Source of the DNA: Spirulina subsalsa PCC 9445
Lineage (GTDB): Bacteria; Cyanobacteriota; Cyanobacteriia; Cyanobacteriales; Spirulinaceae
Direction of reading: 5' to 3'
DNA length: 64,000 nt
Assembly (NCBI RefSeq): GCF_000314005.1
Contig: NZ_JH980292.1
Coordinates: forward strand, 3,384,121-3,448,120
The notes beneath the pieces are model-generated. The model was not told the DNA's origin. It saw nothing but the letters and a program-made list of their open reading frames with translations, and did not search any database. The position numbers were made by a program, and so were the translations under genes. Shown here in pieces: positions 26,880-35,587 of the stretch (its first letter is position 1; the number at the start of each line of letters is the position of its first letter).

Positions 26880-27851
26880 ATGACAGAAACACGAGAATCC
26901 ATTAAATATCAACGGGTCTTAGTCGGGGTGGACTGCTCCACACAGGCGGAATTTGTGGTAGAACAGGCTATTCGCATGGCTCAATACCATCACGCTCAAT
27001 TGTTGATTTTCCATGCTTTACCTTTTGATACAGACTTGAATGCGGGGTCTTATAGTGATCTTTATGGCCAGAATTTGAGCTATTTTGCCCGCACTATGCA
27101 GGAAAAACTGGAGGCGGAAGGGGAACAGGTGCGGGAATGGCTCTCGGCTTATTGCGATCGCGCTACACAAGCAGGAGTCCAAGCGGATTGGGATTGGCGA
27201 GTGGGAGATCCTGGCCGGAAGATTCAGGAATATGCCAAAAAATGGCAGGCTGACCTGATTGTTTTAGGCCGTCGGGGGGTGAATGGCTTGCTCGAAATGT
27301 TTATGGGGAGCGTGAGTAATTATGTGGTGCATCATAGTCAGTGTTCGGTGTTTGTGGTGCAAGGTCTGCCCAAAGATACCGAACAAGTTACCCACCAACG
27401 CATTTTGATCCCTCTCGACCAGTCTAAACATACTGACAAAATTTTGGCTCTGGGGCTACAGATGGCTAAACAGGAAAAAGCGGGGGTGATGCTACTCCAT
27501 TGTCAACCCTTAGAAGACCGAATTGATTATTTCCGCGAGGCTTATAGTGAGGAGTTTTTACACCGCACTCAGGCTTTACAGAATGAAATTGTGCAGAATA
27601 CGCAACGAGACGAAAAATGGCTCTCGGACTATGCCCAAGAAGCGATCGCCCAAGAAATTCCTACAGAATGGGAGATTAAACAGGGGGATGCGGGTTTTTG
27701 GATTCGCAAAGTAGCCGAAACGTGGCAAGCGGATCTGATTGTCATTGGTCGTCAAGGTCACTCGACTTTAACGGAGTTTTTCCTCGGTAGTGTGAGCAAT
27801 TATGTCATTCACCATGCCCCTTGTTCGGTTTTGGTTCATCAAAAACACTAG
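26880..27851 (+). CDS. Universal stress protein with two UspA domains
   Basis: A 323-residue tandem UspA protein. Domain 1 (about 10-155) ends in the nucleotide-binding motif GRRGVNGLLEMFMGSVSNYV; domain 2 (about 170-320) ends in GRQGHSTLTEFFLGSVSNYV. Both match the ATP-binding G-2X-G-9X-G(S/T) pattern. The ATG at 26880 is preceded by GGGAGGAC, a better start than the in-frame ATG 27 codons upstream, whose added residues look like untranslated leader. Such proteins aid survival under starvation and redox stress; the exact role is unknown. It stands alone, divergent from isiA. Confidence 0.92.
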   Translation: MTETRESIKYQRVLVGVDCSTQAEFVVEQAIRMAQYHHAQLLIFHALPFDTDLNAGSYSDLYGQNLSYFARTMQEKLEAEGEQVREWLSAYCDRATQAGVQADWDWRVGDPGRKIQEYAKKWQADLIVLGRRGVNGLLEMFMGSVSNYVVHHSQCSVFVVQGLPKDTEQVTHQRILIPLDQSKHTDKILALGLQMAKQEKAGVMLLHCQPLEDRIDYFREAYSEEFLHRTQALQNEIVQNTQRDEKWLSDYAQEAIAQEIPTEWEIKQGDAGFWIRKVAETWQADLIVIGRQGHSTLTEFFLGSVSNYVIHHAPCSVLVHQKH

Positions 27852-27864
27852 AATTCATGGCAAG

Positions 27865-28006
27865 GGAACGGGGAGCAGGGGAGCGGGGGAGCAGGGGAAT
27901 AGCTAAAACTCTTGACTATTCGCGACACCCGATTCCCTAGGGCGCAAGTATTGCGCCCCTATACCGACACCCGACACCCGACTCTCGGACTTATTCCGCA
28001 AGCCCC
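27865..28006. repeat. Repeat cluster between the Usp and futC genes
   Basis: The cluster includes GGGAGCAGGGGAGCGGGGGA tandem units (27870-27895), a GGGCGCAA/TTGCGCCC palindrome (27940-27958), CCGACACCC units (27966-27982) and the reverse copy of the GGGTTTGCTGAATAAGTCC motif (GGACTTATTCCGCAAGCCC, about 27987-28005). The whole set duplicates features found near 13870-13945 and 23686-23830. Confidence 0.7.
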
Positions 28007-28009
28007 ACC

Positions 28010-29086
28010 CTAGGACGCGGCAGGAGTGGGGAGGTCTAGGGGGAATAAGCGCAGACTTTGGGGGATGACCGAGATTTGCACCTTAGTCCCAATGGCTAAG
28101 GCTTTTTGCTGGGTGGTGCGTGCCATTAATCGCTGTCCGGTGGTGGTTTCGAGGCTGTAATAGTGTTCGCGACCTAAAAATTGGCGATCGCGAATCACCC
28201 CATTTCCCCCCTCATCAGGCTGCAAAATCAGATCCTCCTGACGCACCATAATTTCCCCCAACTCCTCCTGAGTCTCGGGCAACTCAAAAAACCCCAACTC
28301 CGTTTTCCAACCCTCCGGTCGTCGTTGGGCGGGCAAAAAGTTCGCCTGGGTGACAAATTCTGCCACAAAACGGGAAGACGGTTCTAAATACACCCTCTCT
28401 GGTGTCCCTAACTGTTCTAAATTGCCTTGCTGCATCACCCCCACCCAGTCAGAAATCGATAAGGCCTCCTCTTGGTCATGGGTGACAAAAACTGCTGCCG
28501 TATGAGCCGCCTTGAGAATCATCCGCAACTCTTGCCGCAAACGCAACCGGACTTGAACATCTAAGTTGCTTAATGGTTCATCTAGCAACACCAAAGCCGG
28601 ACGAGGGGCCAACGCCCGAGCCAAGGCAACACGCTGTTGTTGTCCCCCAGACAGTTGATAGGGGTAGCGTTGGGCTAAACCTTCCAACCCCACTAAATGG
28701 AGGACTTCCCCGACACGCTGGCGCACACTCTGGCTCATTTTCTTGCCCTGTTGCAACCCAAAGGCAATATTATTCGCCACCGTGAGATGGGGAAACAGAG
28801 CATAGTCCTGAAAAACCATCCCCACCCCCCGCCTTTCTGGGGGCAACCATTGCCCTTGGCCGGCCACCCTTGTTCCCCCAATCTCTACCCAGCCCTGATC
28901 TGGTTCTTCAAACCCCGCAATCAACCGTAAGAGGGTGGTTTTGCCACAACCCGACGGGCCAAGTAAGCCCAGTAAGTCCCCTTCTTGTAGCTGAAGACTC
29001 ACTTGATTAACCGCCGGAATGCTTCCGGCGGCGTAGGTTTTACTCACGTTTTCGAGGGTGAGAATAATGAGTGATTGAGCAGTCAT
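28010..29086 (-). CDS. futC: Iron(III) ABC transporter, ATP-binding protein
   Basis: A 358-residue ABC ATPase of the ferric-iron (Fbp/Fut) and related MOI family. It has Walker A GPSGCGKTTLL (about 43-53), a Q-loop FQDYALFPH, the signature LSGGQQQRVALARAL, Walker B ALVLLDEPLSNLD and H-loop VTHDQEEALS. A C-terminal TOBE-like regulatory region follows. It is divergent from futB across a 134-base spacer with a Fur-like motif, which supports an iron substrate; no FutA-type binding protein is in this window. Other anion or polyamine substrates cannot be excluded from the ATPase alone. Confidence 0.85.
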   Translation of the reverse strand: MTAQSLIILTLENVSKTYAAGSIPAVNQVSLQLQEGDLLGLLGPSGCGKTTLLRLIAGFEEPDQGWVEIGGTRVAGQGQWLPPERRGVGMVFQDYALFPHLTVANNIAFGLQQGKKMSQSVRQRVGEVLHLVGLEGLAQRYPYQLSGGQQQRVALARALAPRPALVLLDEPLSNLDVQVRLRLRQELRMILKAAHTAAVFVTHDQEEALSISDWVGVMQQGNLEQLGTPERVYLEPSSRFVAEFVTQANFLPAQRRPEGWKTELGFFELPETQEELGEIMVRQEDLILQPDEGGNGVIRDRQFLGREHYYSLETTTGQRLMARTTQQKALAIGTKVQISVIPQSLRLFPLDLPTPAAS

Positions 29087-29220
29087 GGGCAGGTTAAAAA
29101 CAGACGAACAGTAAGGAAAAGCTAAAACTTCTCAAAAACAGACCGAATTTTATTGTAAAGTAGTTTTTGCAAGTAATTCTCATTAATTTTTAAATTTAGT
29201 CTTTCGGAGTTGCAGTTAAA
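29087..29220. promoter_or_regulatory. Divergent futC/futB control region with Fur-like motif
   Basis: AT-rich 134-base spacer. The motif AAGTAATTCTCATTAATTTT (29171-29190) shares AATTCTCA with the site upstream of isiA and reads ATTAATGAGAATTACT on the other strand, close to the Fur half-site pattern. It is placed so that one repressor could control both directions. No mapped promoters; binding is inferred. Confidence 0.45.
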
Positions 29221-30897
29221 TTGTCCACTTTTTCCTTCCCAGTCAAAGAACGCCTATCCTTGAAAGCCCTACCCTTCAATGGGTGGACTCTGGGGGTGGG
29301 TGCGATCGCGCTCTTAATTGCCTGTCCGGTTTTGTTTGTTCTCAGCAACCTATTCACCGATTCCAGTGAGATTTGGAGTCATTTAGCCGCCACCGTCCTC
29401 AAAGATTATGTGGTCAATTCCCTCTGGTTAATGTTCGGGGTAGGGATTGGGGTATTAGTCCTTGGCACTAGCACCGCTTGGCTCGTCACCGTTTGCCGTT
29501 TTTGGGGGAGTGGCTGGTTTGAGTGGTTGCTGCTTTTGCCCCTCGCTGCTCCAGCCTATTTATTAGCCTATGTTTATACAGATATTTTAGATTATTTCGG
29601 TCCGGTCCAGCGCTTCCTGCGCAACCTCTTCGGCTGGACCAGTATTCAAGATTATTGGTTTCCCTCGGTGCGCTCCCTCCCCGGTGCGATCGCCATGTTA
29701 GTGATCGTCCTCTATCCCTACGTCTACCTCCTCGCCCGCGTCGCCTTCCTAGAACAATGTACCTGTACCCTAGAAGCCAGTCGCACCCTCGGTTGTAACC
29801 CCTGGCAAAGCTTCTTTAAAGTCGCCCTCCCCCTCGCCCGCCCCTCCCTCACCGCCGGATTAGCCCTCGCCCTCATGGAAACCCTCAACGATCTCGGCAC
29901 CGTCGAATACTTTGGGGTTCCCACCTTCACCACAGGCATCTATCGCACCTGGTTAGGTATGAGAGAACGCAACGCCGCCGCCCAACTCGCTGCCGTCTTA
30001 TTACTCTTTATCCTTACCCTGATTGTCCTAGAACGGGTGTCCCGTCGCCAAGCCCGCTACTACCAAGGCACAGGAGATTCCAAACCCCTCCAGCCCTACA
30101 CGTTAAAAGGGTGGCGCGCTAGTTTAGCCATTATTGTTTGCAGTATACCTGTATTATTAGGATTCGTCATTCCCAGTGGTTTCCTCTTGGACATGACCTT
30201 AACCCATCTCAACCGTTCCTTTACCAGCAGTTTCTGGCAACTCGCCCGCCATAGTTTCATTCTGGCCAGTATTACCGCCTTCTTAGGCGTAGTCATTGCC
30301 CTGATTATGGCCTACGGGCAACGATTACAAAATAACTGGGCAATGGGAACAGCCGTGCGCATTGCCTCAATGGGTTATGCGGTACCAGGTTCCGTCATTG
30401 CCGTCGGGGTTTTGATTCCCATGGGTAACTTTGACAATACAGTTGATCAATGGATGCGTTCCACCTTTAATATTTCCACCGGATTGTTATTAAGTGGCAC
30501 CATAACCGCCCTAATTTTTGCCTATTTAGTCCGTTTCCTCGCCGTCTCCTTCCACACCGTCGAATCCAGCCTAGGCAAAATCAAACCCAGTTTAGATGAA
30601 GCCTCCCGCAGCTTAGGACAAACCCCCACTAAGACCCTAATTAAAATTCATGCGCCCTTAATGGGAGGGGGGTTACTAACAGCCGTGATGCTCATTTTTG
30701 TAGACGTAATGAAAGAACTCCCGGCCACCTTAGTTATTCGCCCCTTTAACTTTGACACCCTCGCCATCCGAGTCTATCAATACGCCTCCGATGAACGCCT
30801 AACAGAAGCGGCTGCTCCTGCTCTGGCGATTATTTTAGTCGGTTTACTCCCGGTGTTATTCCTCAGTTATCGCATTGCCCGTTCTCGGGCTTGGTAA
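29221..30897 (+). CDS. futB: Iron(III) ABC transporter permease
   Basis: A 558-residue permease made of two fused binding-protein-dependent transport domains, with about twelve hydrophobic segments. The first EAA loop region reads EASRTLGCNPWQSFFKVALP and the second DEASRSLGQTPTKTLIKIHAPL, each matching the family contact with the ATPase. This fused form is typical of FutB/FbpB iron uptake. The likely start is TTG at 29221, with CGGAGT 15 bases upstream; no nearby ATG gives a sensible N-terminus. It is divergent from futC. Confidence 0.87.
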   Translation: MSTFSFPVKERLSLKALPFNGWTLGVGAIALLIACPVLFVLSNLFTDSSEIWSHLAATVLKDYVVNSLWLMFGVGIGVLVLGTSTAWLVTVCRFWGSGWFEWLLLLPLAAPAYLLAYVYTDILDYFGPVQRFLRNLFGWTSIQDYWFPSVRSLPGAIAMLVIVLYPYVYLLARVAFLEQCTCTLEASRTLGCNPWQSFFKVALPLARPSLTAGLALALMETLNDLGTVEYFGVPTFTTGIYRTWLGMRERNAAAQLAAVLLLFILTLIVLERVSRRQARYYQGTGDSKPLQPYTLKGWRASLAIIVCSIPVLLGFVIPSGFLLDMTLTHLNRSFTSSFWQLARHSFILASITAFLGVVIALIMAYGQRLQNNWAMGTAVRIASMGYAVPGSVIAVGVLIPMGNFDNTVDQWMRSTFNISTGLLLSGTITALIFAYLVRFLAVSFHTVESSLGKIKPSLDEASRSLGQTPTKTLIKIHAPLMGGGLLTAVMLIFVDVMKELPATLVIRPFNFDTLAIRVYQYASDERLTEAAAPALAIILVGLLPVLFLSYRIARSRAW

Positions 30898-30905
30898 AAC
30901 ATATC

Positions 30906-30927
30906 GAGACTTATTTAGCAAGCCCTA
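30906..30927 (-). repeat. Dispersed GGGTTTGCTGAATAAGTCC motif, reverse copy
   Basis: GAGACTTATTTAGCAAGCCCTA lies between the convergent futB and dehydratase stop codons, in reverse orientation to the copy at 23686. Both stop codons are within 15 bases of it. Confidence 0.55.
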
Positions 30928-30929
30928 AC

Positions 30930-31913
30930 TTAGGAACAAAAACGTAAGACCTTATCAAGCTCGACATTTCCTCCTGTGATCACCACCCCCACCTTAGAAC
31001 CTGCCGGAGGGGTAAACTTGCGCTGTAATAATGCCGTTGCGGCTAAGGCCCCTGTTGGCTCAATGATGACCTTTAAGCGCTCCCAAAGGTAAAACATTGT
31101 TGCCACAATGGCATCGTCCTTGACCGTCACCATATCATCAACATAGTGAAGAATCAGGGGGAAGGTGAGACTTCCTAAACAAGGAGTGCGAGCGCCATCG
31201 GCAATAGTATCTGGGTTTTCGACCCGTTGCAGGGTTTTGGTGTAAAACGAACGAGTGGCATCATCCCCCGCTCTGGGTTCTACCCCAATGATGCGACAAT
31301 GGGGAGAGAGGGTTTTCGCGGCGATCGCACAACCGGACAATAATCCCCCACCGCCACAACAAACCATTAAGTAATCTAAATCCCCCACGTCTTCCAATAA
31401 TTCCTGAGCCGTCGTCCCTTGTCCCGCAATAACAGGCTCATAATTGTAGGGTGGAATCACTGTCATTCCCCGTTCCCCAGCAATCCGTTGCGCCAATTCC
31501 TCCCGCACCGCTTCGGCCCGATTATACAAAATCACCTCGGCTCCATAGCCTTGGGTTGCCTCAATTTTGACCCGGGGGGCATCTTTGGGCATCACAATAG
31601 TTGTTTTAATCCCCAATAATCGTCCGGCATGGGCGATCGCCTGAGCATGATTCCCCGACGAGTAAGTAATCACCCCCCCCTGTTTCTGGGACTCCGAGAG
31701 TTGAGATAAGGCATTATAAGCCCCACGAAACTTAAAAGACCCCGTTTTCTGGAAATTTTCCGCCTTAAAAAATACCTGACAATCCACCTTTTCATTAATC
31801 AGACGAGAGGTTAAAACCGGGGTACGGTGGGCAACCCCCCGAAGCCGTTCGGCAGCGGCTGTGATATCCTCATAGGTCGGAGATAACTGGGTTAACGGTT
31901 GAACTTGGGTCAT
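30930..31913 (-). CDS. Threonine/serine dehydratase (PLP enzyme)
   Basis: A 327-residue fold-type II PLP enzyme. The Schiff-base lysine is in TGSFKFRGA (Lys61), the Gly-rich phosphate cup is CCGGGGLLSG and SSGNHAQAIA is the substrate-binding loop. It has no C-terminal ACT regulatory domain, so it resembles catabolic-type threonine dehydratase or serine racemase more than full-length biosynthetic IlvA. The ATG at 31913 (MTQVQPLTQL) gives a normal length; an upstream in-frame start adds 24 atypical residues. Its reaction is 2-oxobutanoate or pyruvate formation with ammonia release; the physiological substrate is uncertain. Confidence 0.88.
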   Translation of the reverse strand: MTQVQPLTQLSPTYEDITAAAERLRGVAHRTPVLTSRLINEKVDCQVFFKAENFQKTGSFKFRGAYNALSQLSESQKQGGVITYSSGNHAQAIAHAGRLLGIKTTIVMPKDAPRVKIEATQGYGAEVILYNRAEAVREELAQRIAGERGMTVIPPYNYEPVIAGQGTTAQELLEDVGDLDYLMVCCGGGGLLSGCAIAAKTLSPHCRIIGVEPRAGDDATRSFYTKTLQRVENPDTIADGARTPCLGSLTFPLILHYVDDMVTVKDDAIVATMFYLWERLKVIIEPTGALAATALLQRKFTPPAGSKVGVVITGGNVELDKVLRFCS

Positions 31914-32030
31914 AGTTTTTGTTGGGTGGTATTTCTTCTGGATTCGTCCTAGAGAAAACAAGTTTCTGGGATAATGGTCTAACAAAGATTGTCAACGAAA
32001 ACACTCTATCGATTGCGAGAGAAATTAAAC

Positions 32031-33080
32031 ATGGCTGCCAAAATTCCCGTCACGGTCATCACTGGGTTTTTAGGGGCAGGGAAAACCACCCTTATCCGTC
32101 ATTTACTGCAAAATAACCAAGGTCGGAAAATCGCCGTATTAGTCAACGAATTTGGCGAAATCGGCATTGATGGGGAACTCTTGCGAGATTGCCAGATTTG
32201 CGACGAGGGAGAACAAGCAACGGATAATATTGTGGAATTGACCAATGGCTGCCTCTGTTGCACGGTACAAGAGGAATTTTACCCCACCATGCAGCAAATT
32301 TTAGCTCGGCGCGATCGCCTCGATTCCATCCTCATTGAAACCTCCGGCCTCGCCCTCCCTAAACCCCTCATTCAAGCCTTCCGCTGGCAGGAAATTCGCA
32401 ATCACGCCACCGTTGATGGTGTCGTAACCGTTGTCGATAGTCAAGCCCTCGCCAGTGGCGCCCTCGTCGGCGATCTAGCCGCCCTCGAAGCCCAACGCCA
32501 AGCCGATCCCAACCTTGACCATGAAACCCCCCTCGAAGAACTCTTTGAGGATCAACTGGCCTGCGCCGATTTAGTCCTCTTAACCAAAGCGGATCTACTT
32601 GAAGCACAAGAACTGGAAAAAGTCAAGGTTTGGTTAGAAAAAGAAAGTCCCGCCGGAGCCAAAATCATCCCTTGTCAGGACGGAAAAATCAGCCCCGACC
32701 TGTTGTTAGGCTTCAATGCTGCTGTAGAAGACCAACTTGAACAGCGCCCGAGTCACCACGACCAAGAAGAAGATCATGATCACGACGACGAGATCAACTC
32801 CGTCGAGTGGATTACAGACCAAGCCTTTGATCCCAAATATCTCACCCAACAATTAAAACACCTAGTACAACAGCAAGAAATTTATCGCATTAAAGGGTTT
32901 GTCGCCGTCCCCAATAAACCCATGCGCTTAGTCTTACAAGGAGTTGGGAAATCTATCCAGTCCTTCTATGATCGTCCTTGGCGACCCGAAGAACCCCGCC
33001 AAACTCGCCTCGTTTTTATTGGTCAATCCTTAAATCGTGACGACATTCTGACTAGCATTCAGGGAATGGGGAATCAGTAA
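32031..33080 (+). CDS. G3E (CobW/YjiA-type) GTPase, probable metallochaperone
   Basis: A 349-residue GTPase. It has Walker A GFLGAGKTT (residues 12-20), the metal-binding CxCC motif GCLCCTV (Cys74, Cys76, Cys77), Walker B LIETSGLA, the specificity loop TKADL and a CobW C-terminal domain. A His/Asp-rich stretch around residues 240-260 (HHDQEEDHDHDDE) would bind zinc or nickel. Such proteins insert or sense metals, often zinc; cobalamin synthesis cannot be assumed. ATG at 32031 is chosen over a TTG 14 codons upstream. It starts 117 bases from the divergent dehydratase. Confidence 0.9.
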   Translation: MAAKIPVTVITGFLGAGKTTLIRHLLQNNQGRKIAVLVNEFGEIGIDGELLRDCQICDEGEQATDNIVELTNGCLCCTVQEEFYPTMQQILARRDRLDSILIETSGLALPKPLIQAFRWQEIRNHATVDGVVTVVDSQALASGALVGDLAALEAQRQADPNLDHETPLEELFEDQLACADLVLLTKADLLEAQELEKVKVWLEKESPAGAKIIPCQDGKISPDLLLGFNAAVEDQLEQRPSHHDQEEDHDHDDEINSVEWITDQAFDPKYLTQQLKHLVQQQEIYRIKGFVAVPNKPMRLVLQGVGKSIQSFYDRPWRPEEPRQTRLVFIGQSLNRDDILTSIQGMGNQ

Positions 33081-33292
33081 GAGGGGGGAGTCGGTGGTCA
33101 TTGCATCTCGGCTACGCTCGATAACTGCATAGTCAAAGTGGAGTCGGGAGAGGGGGTAAAAATCTGAGAAAAGTAAACTTTTTTTAACACTCTGCTAAGA
33201 TTGCGGCAACAAATTCCCCTTCACTGCCTAAAATAAGACAACCTCAACATTTGTATGAGCTTGCTTACAATTACCTAAGAGGAGATGGCAAT

Positions 33293-33799
33293 ATGCCAGA
33301 TTTGATCAAACCTTATTATGATGACGAGTTCGCCCCCTTTAAAGGGCATTTAGCAACTCCTGTTTCAGCTTCGGGTTTCACAAAAGCGTTTATTGGCAAT
33401 TTGCCTGCTTACCGGAAAGGGATTTCCCCCATCGTGCGCGGCCTAGAAGTGGGTATGGCTCACGGTTACTTTATGTTGGGCCCCTGGGTTGTAGTCGGCC
33501 CCCTGCGCGACTATCCCGACGCGGCGAACTTAGGCGGTTTAGTTTCTGCGATCGCCTTAATTCTCATCGCCACGGCCGGAATGTCTGCCTATGGTTTAGT
33601 GTCCTTCCCCCAAGACAACAGCAAAGCCGCCTACATTGAAAACACCGTCGGCGCTCCCGAAGAACTGAAAACCGGCCAAGGTTGGAGTCAGTTCACGGCT
33701 GGCTTCTTCGTCGGTGCAATGGGTGGCGCGTTTGTGGCTTACTTCTTGTTGGAAAACTTTATCAGCGTAGATGCCATCCTCAGAGGTTTAGTCAACTAG
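33293..33799 (+). CDS. psaL: Photosystem I subunit XI PsaL
   Basis: A 168-residue membrane protein that holds photosystem I trimers together. The N-terminus MPDLIKPYYDDEFAP leads to the family core FTKAFIGNLPAYRKGISP and GLEVGMAHGYFMLGPWV, followed by three hydrophobic helices. The ATG at 33293 has AAGAGGAG in the ten bases before it, supporting this start over an in-frame upstream ATG. psaI follows 146 bases downstream, so the two are probably one transcript ending at the terminator at 34130-34165. Confidence 0.96.
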   Translation: MPDLIKPYYDDEFAPFKGHLATPVSASGFTKAFIGNLPAYRKGISPIVRGLEVGMAHGYFMLGPWVVVGPLRDYPDAANLGGLVSAIALILIATAGMSAYGLVSFPQDNSKAAYIENTVGAPEELKTGQGWSQFTAGFFVGAMGGAFVAYFLLENFISVDAILRGLVN

Positions 33800-33945
33800 A
33801 GCTAAGGGAGATTTTGGGCGATCGCGCTCCCTCCCTCAACCTTTCTATGCAGAGAGGTTGAACACTAACCCTCTTTTCAACCCAGAATAGAGGTTAGGCT
33901 TACAATTTTGTTTGTCAAAACTTTGAAAATAAGGAAATACTGGAT

Positions 33946-34062
33946 ATGACAGGCGCATACGCAGCTTCTTACCTGCCTTGGATTCTGATTCCCCTCGTCT
34001 GCTGGCTCATGCCTGCTGTAGTGATGGGTTTACTCTTCATCCACATTGAAAGTGATGCCTAA
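33946..34062 (+). CDS. psaI: Photosystem I subunit VIII PsaI (38 residues)
   Basis: A short frame of 38 residues starting [20 protein letters not shown] and ending [12 protein letters not shown]. It has one transmembrane helix and the conserved C-terminal HIES sequence of PsaI. AAGGAA lies 9 bases upstream of the ATG. PsaI partners with PsaL in the trimer-forming region of photosystem I, and the adjacent psaL supports the call. Too short for most gene finders. Confidence 0.95.
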   Translation: MTGAYAASYLPWILIPLVCWLMPAVVMGLLFIHIESDA

Positions 34063-34129
34063 TCAGGATCGAATCCCTGAACAATAGATAGAATTCAGGA
34101 TCTATCTAATATAGTTAGGGTTTTCCCCT

Positions 34130-34165
34130 CCCCACGTCTCCCTTACAGGGCGGCGTGGGGTTTTT
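34130..34165 (+). terminator. Rho-independent terminator of psaL-psaI
   Basis: CCCCACG (34130-34136) pairs with CGTGGGG (34154-34160) and is followed at once by TTTTT (34161-34165). It lies 68 bases after the psaI stop. Confidence 0.85.
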
Positions 34166-34487
34166 CTCGGGCTGGATGGCTAATCCAACCAACCCGAAAC
34201 CAAACAAACACCAAAAAACAAACACCAAAAAACAAACGCCCTGCCACGAGGCAGAGCATTACCTTAAATTATCAATTATCAATTCACCCCATTATAGCTC
34301 ATCCTTCCCCAGCGACACCCCTTGAGCGCAAAAATTTTCTCTCAATAACGAATTGTGGATAAAATGAGCATTTTTACTTATCGTTTTTGAGTTTTTGTTA
34401 AGATTATTAAAAATTGTAAAAAATGCTGCTGTTTGCTTTACGAAGGTAACGCATCATGCAGCAACAAGCGAATCTAGGAAAAGCTCT
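34166..34487. other. Gene-free stretch with A-rich tandem repeats
   Basis: No gene is visible. ACCAAAAAACAAAC units repeat about three times (34201-34239), then GCCCTGCC-ACGAGGCAGAGC makes a GGCAGAG-type small hairpin (about 34238-34258). The last 150 bases are AT-rich (TTTTTGTTAAGATTATTAAA) and should contain the promoter of the lyase gene that follows. Confidence 0.55.
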
Positions 34488-35024
34488 ATGCAAAACGTGA
34501 CACAAGCGGTTGAACTATCCCCAGAAATGCTAGCTCAGGAATTCTTTCAGGATTCCGCCGGAGACTGGCACTCTCAACGGCGTTATTACACCCTGAGTAA
34601 TGGGGAAGCGCAAGAAGTGGTCAGTTTAATCCATGTTCGCTATATCGAACCCGGAGCCCCTGAATTGATTCAACTAGCTAAAATGCACCATTTAGACAAT
34701 TTAGAGGTCTTTATTTGTGGTTCAGAGGTCACTTGGGAAAGTAGCTATACCGGAACCGAGCGAAAACCTTCTAAAGGATCTACCCTCTTTGGTGTTTTAG
34801 GGAATGAACTTTATCGCGATCGCGGTTTTGCCACCCCCAAACCCATCAAAGCGCAATATTACTTTTCTCAACCTAAAACCATGTGCCTCCGCTCTGAGTA
34901 TAAAGGCTCAGTGTTTGAAGAAGAATTGAAACTGATCGGCGAACTTTATCGCACTCGCCAGACCATCATCTCCCGTGCTGGACAAGAACAGATGATTGGT
35001 CAGTACCTCGAAAAACGGATTTAA
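34488..35024 (+). CDS. Phycobiliprotein lyase, CpcS/CpeS family
   Basis: A 178-residue lipocalin-like chromophore lyase. Family features are FFQDSAGDWHSQRRYY near the start, followed by LIHVRYIEPG, then GSEVTWESS and the KGSTLFGVLGNELYRDRGF region. LRSEYKGSVFEEELKL forms the later strands. Such lyases attach phycocyanobilin to Cys82/84 sites of phycobiliproteins. The ATG at 34488 is preceded by CTAGGAAAAG; the in-frame start 31 codons earlier gives a leader unlike the family. It lies just upstream of cpcB but has its own terminator. I cannot tell from sequence which CpcS subgroup it belongs to. Confidence 0.85.
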   Translation: MQNVTQAVELSPEMLAQEFFQDSAGDWHSQRRYYTLSNGEAQEVVSLIHVRYIEPGAPELIQLAKMHHLDNLEVFICGSEVTWESSYTGTERKPSKGSTLFGVLGNELYRDRGFATPKPIKAQYYFSQPKTMCLRSEYKGSVFEEELKLIGELYRTRQTIISRAGQEQMIGQYLEKRI

Positions 35025-35131
35025 CCCCTATTTTGGGATGTTTTCCGGCAAAAGCAGGCAAAGTTGCCCCACAGACCCAACTTAGCCCCCGCTTATGCTC
35101 TTAGCTTTGGTCTAGTCAACGATTCTCCCAT

Positions 35132-35168
35132 ATCTCCCCGGCTTATTACCTAGGGGGGATTTTTTTTG
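35132..35168 (+). terminator. Rho-independent terminator after the CpcS-family gene
   Basis: ATCTCCCC (35132-35139) pairs with GGGGGGAT (35153-35160) with one wobble, followed by eight T residues (35161-35168). It separates the lyase transcript from the cpc promoter. Confidence 0.85.
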
Positions 35169-35260
35169 CCAGCCAAACTTCCTATTGTAGGCATGGCAAA
35201 CGTAAAAAAACGTTAAGAAAATTAAAAAAATCCCCCAAAATTTACTTAATAATTTGTAAC

Positions 35261-35289
35261 TTTAAAATGACCCGGAAGCAGTGTATAAA
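35261..35289 (+). promoter_or_regulatory. Candidate cpc operon promoter
   Basis: TATAAA at 35284-35289 with TTTAAA at 35261-35266, 17 bases apart, gives a weak -35 and fair -10. The position, 120 bases beyond a terminator and about 290 bases before cpcB, is right for the cpc promoter. No start-site mapping is possible from sequence. Confidence 0.4.
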
Positions 35290-35587
35290 GATAACCGGAA
35301 GGTTTAAACAAGAGGTCAAGCTCTAGTCGAGCAAGCCACCGTGAAGTTAGACCCAATTCTCATAAAACAAGAATATCCCTCTCAGGAAATTCGTTCTGTA
35401 AGTATAAATACACAATGAAACTGAGAAAGGAAGATAAAGCTTCACAAACGGTTACAAACTCACTAAGCAAAGACCAAGTTTTAAGAAAAGGGTTTTAAGC
35501 CCGTCTGATGCCTTTCAAATCTGAAGTAGCTAGAGCAAAAATCTAGCCAACCATCAAAACGAACCATAACAAGAGGAGATTGACTCA

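Larger units (their letters stand above)
35025..35587. other. Long leader region of the phycocyanin operon
   Basis: A 563-base gene-free region. The lyase terminator occupies 35132-35168, an AT-rich segment extends to about 35270, and a probable -10 (TATAAA) lies at 35284-35289. That leaves a 5' untranslated leader of about 290 bases ending in the strong ribosome binding site AAGAGGAG before cpcB. Long leaders are usual for cpc operons. Confidence 0.65.

Noticed and set aside
23686-28006. isi/usp segment as a composite transposon bounded by the inverted GCTTGCTGAATAAGTCC copies
   Set aside because: The motif has several other copies, there is no transposase, and the genes show native codon use.
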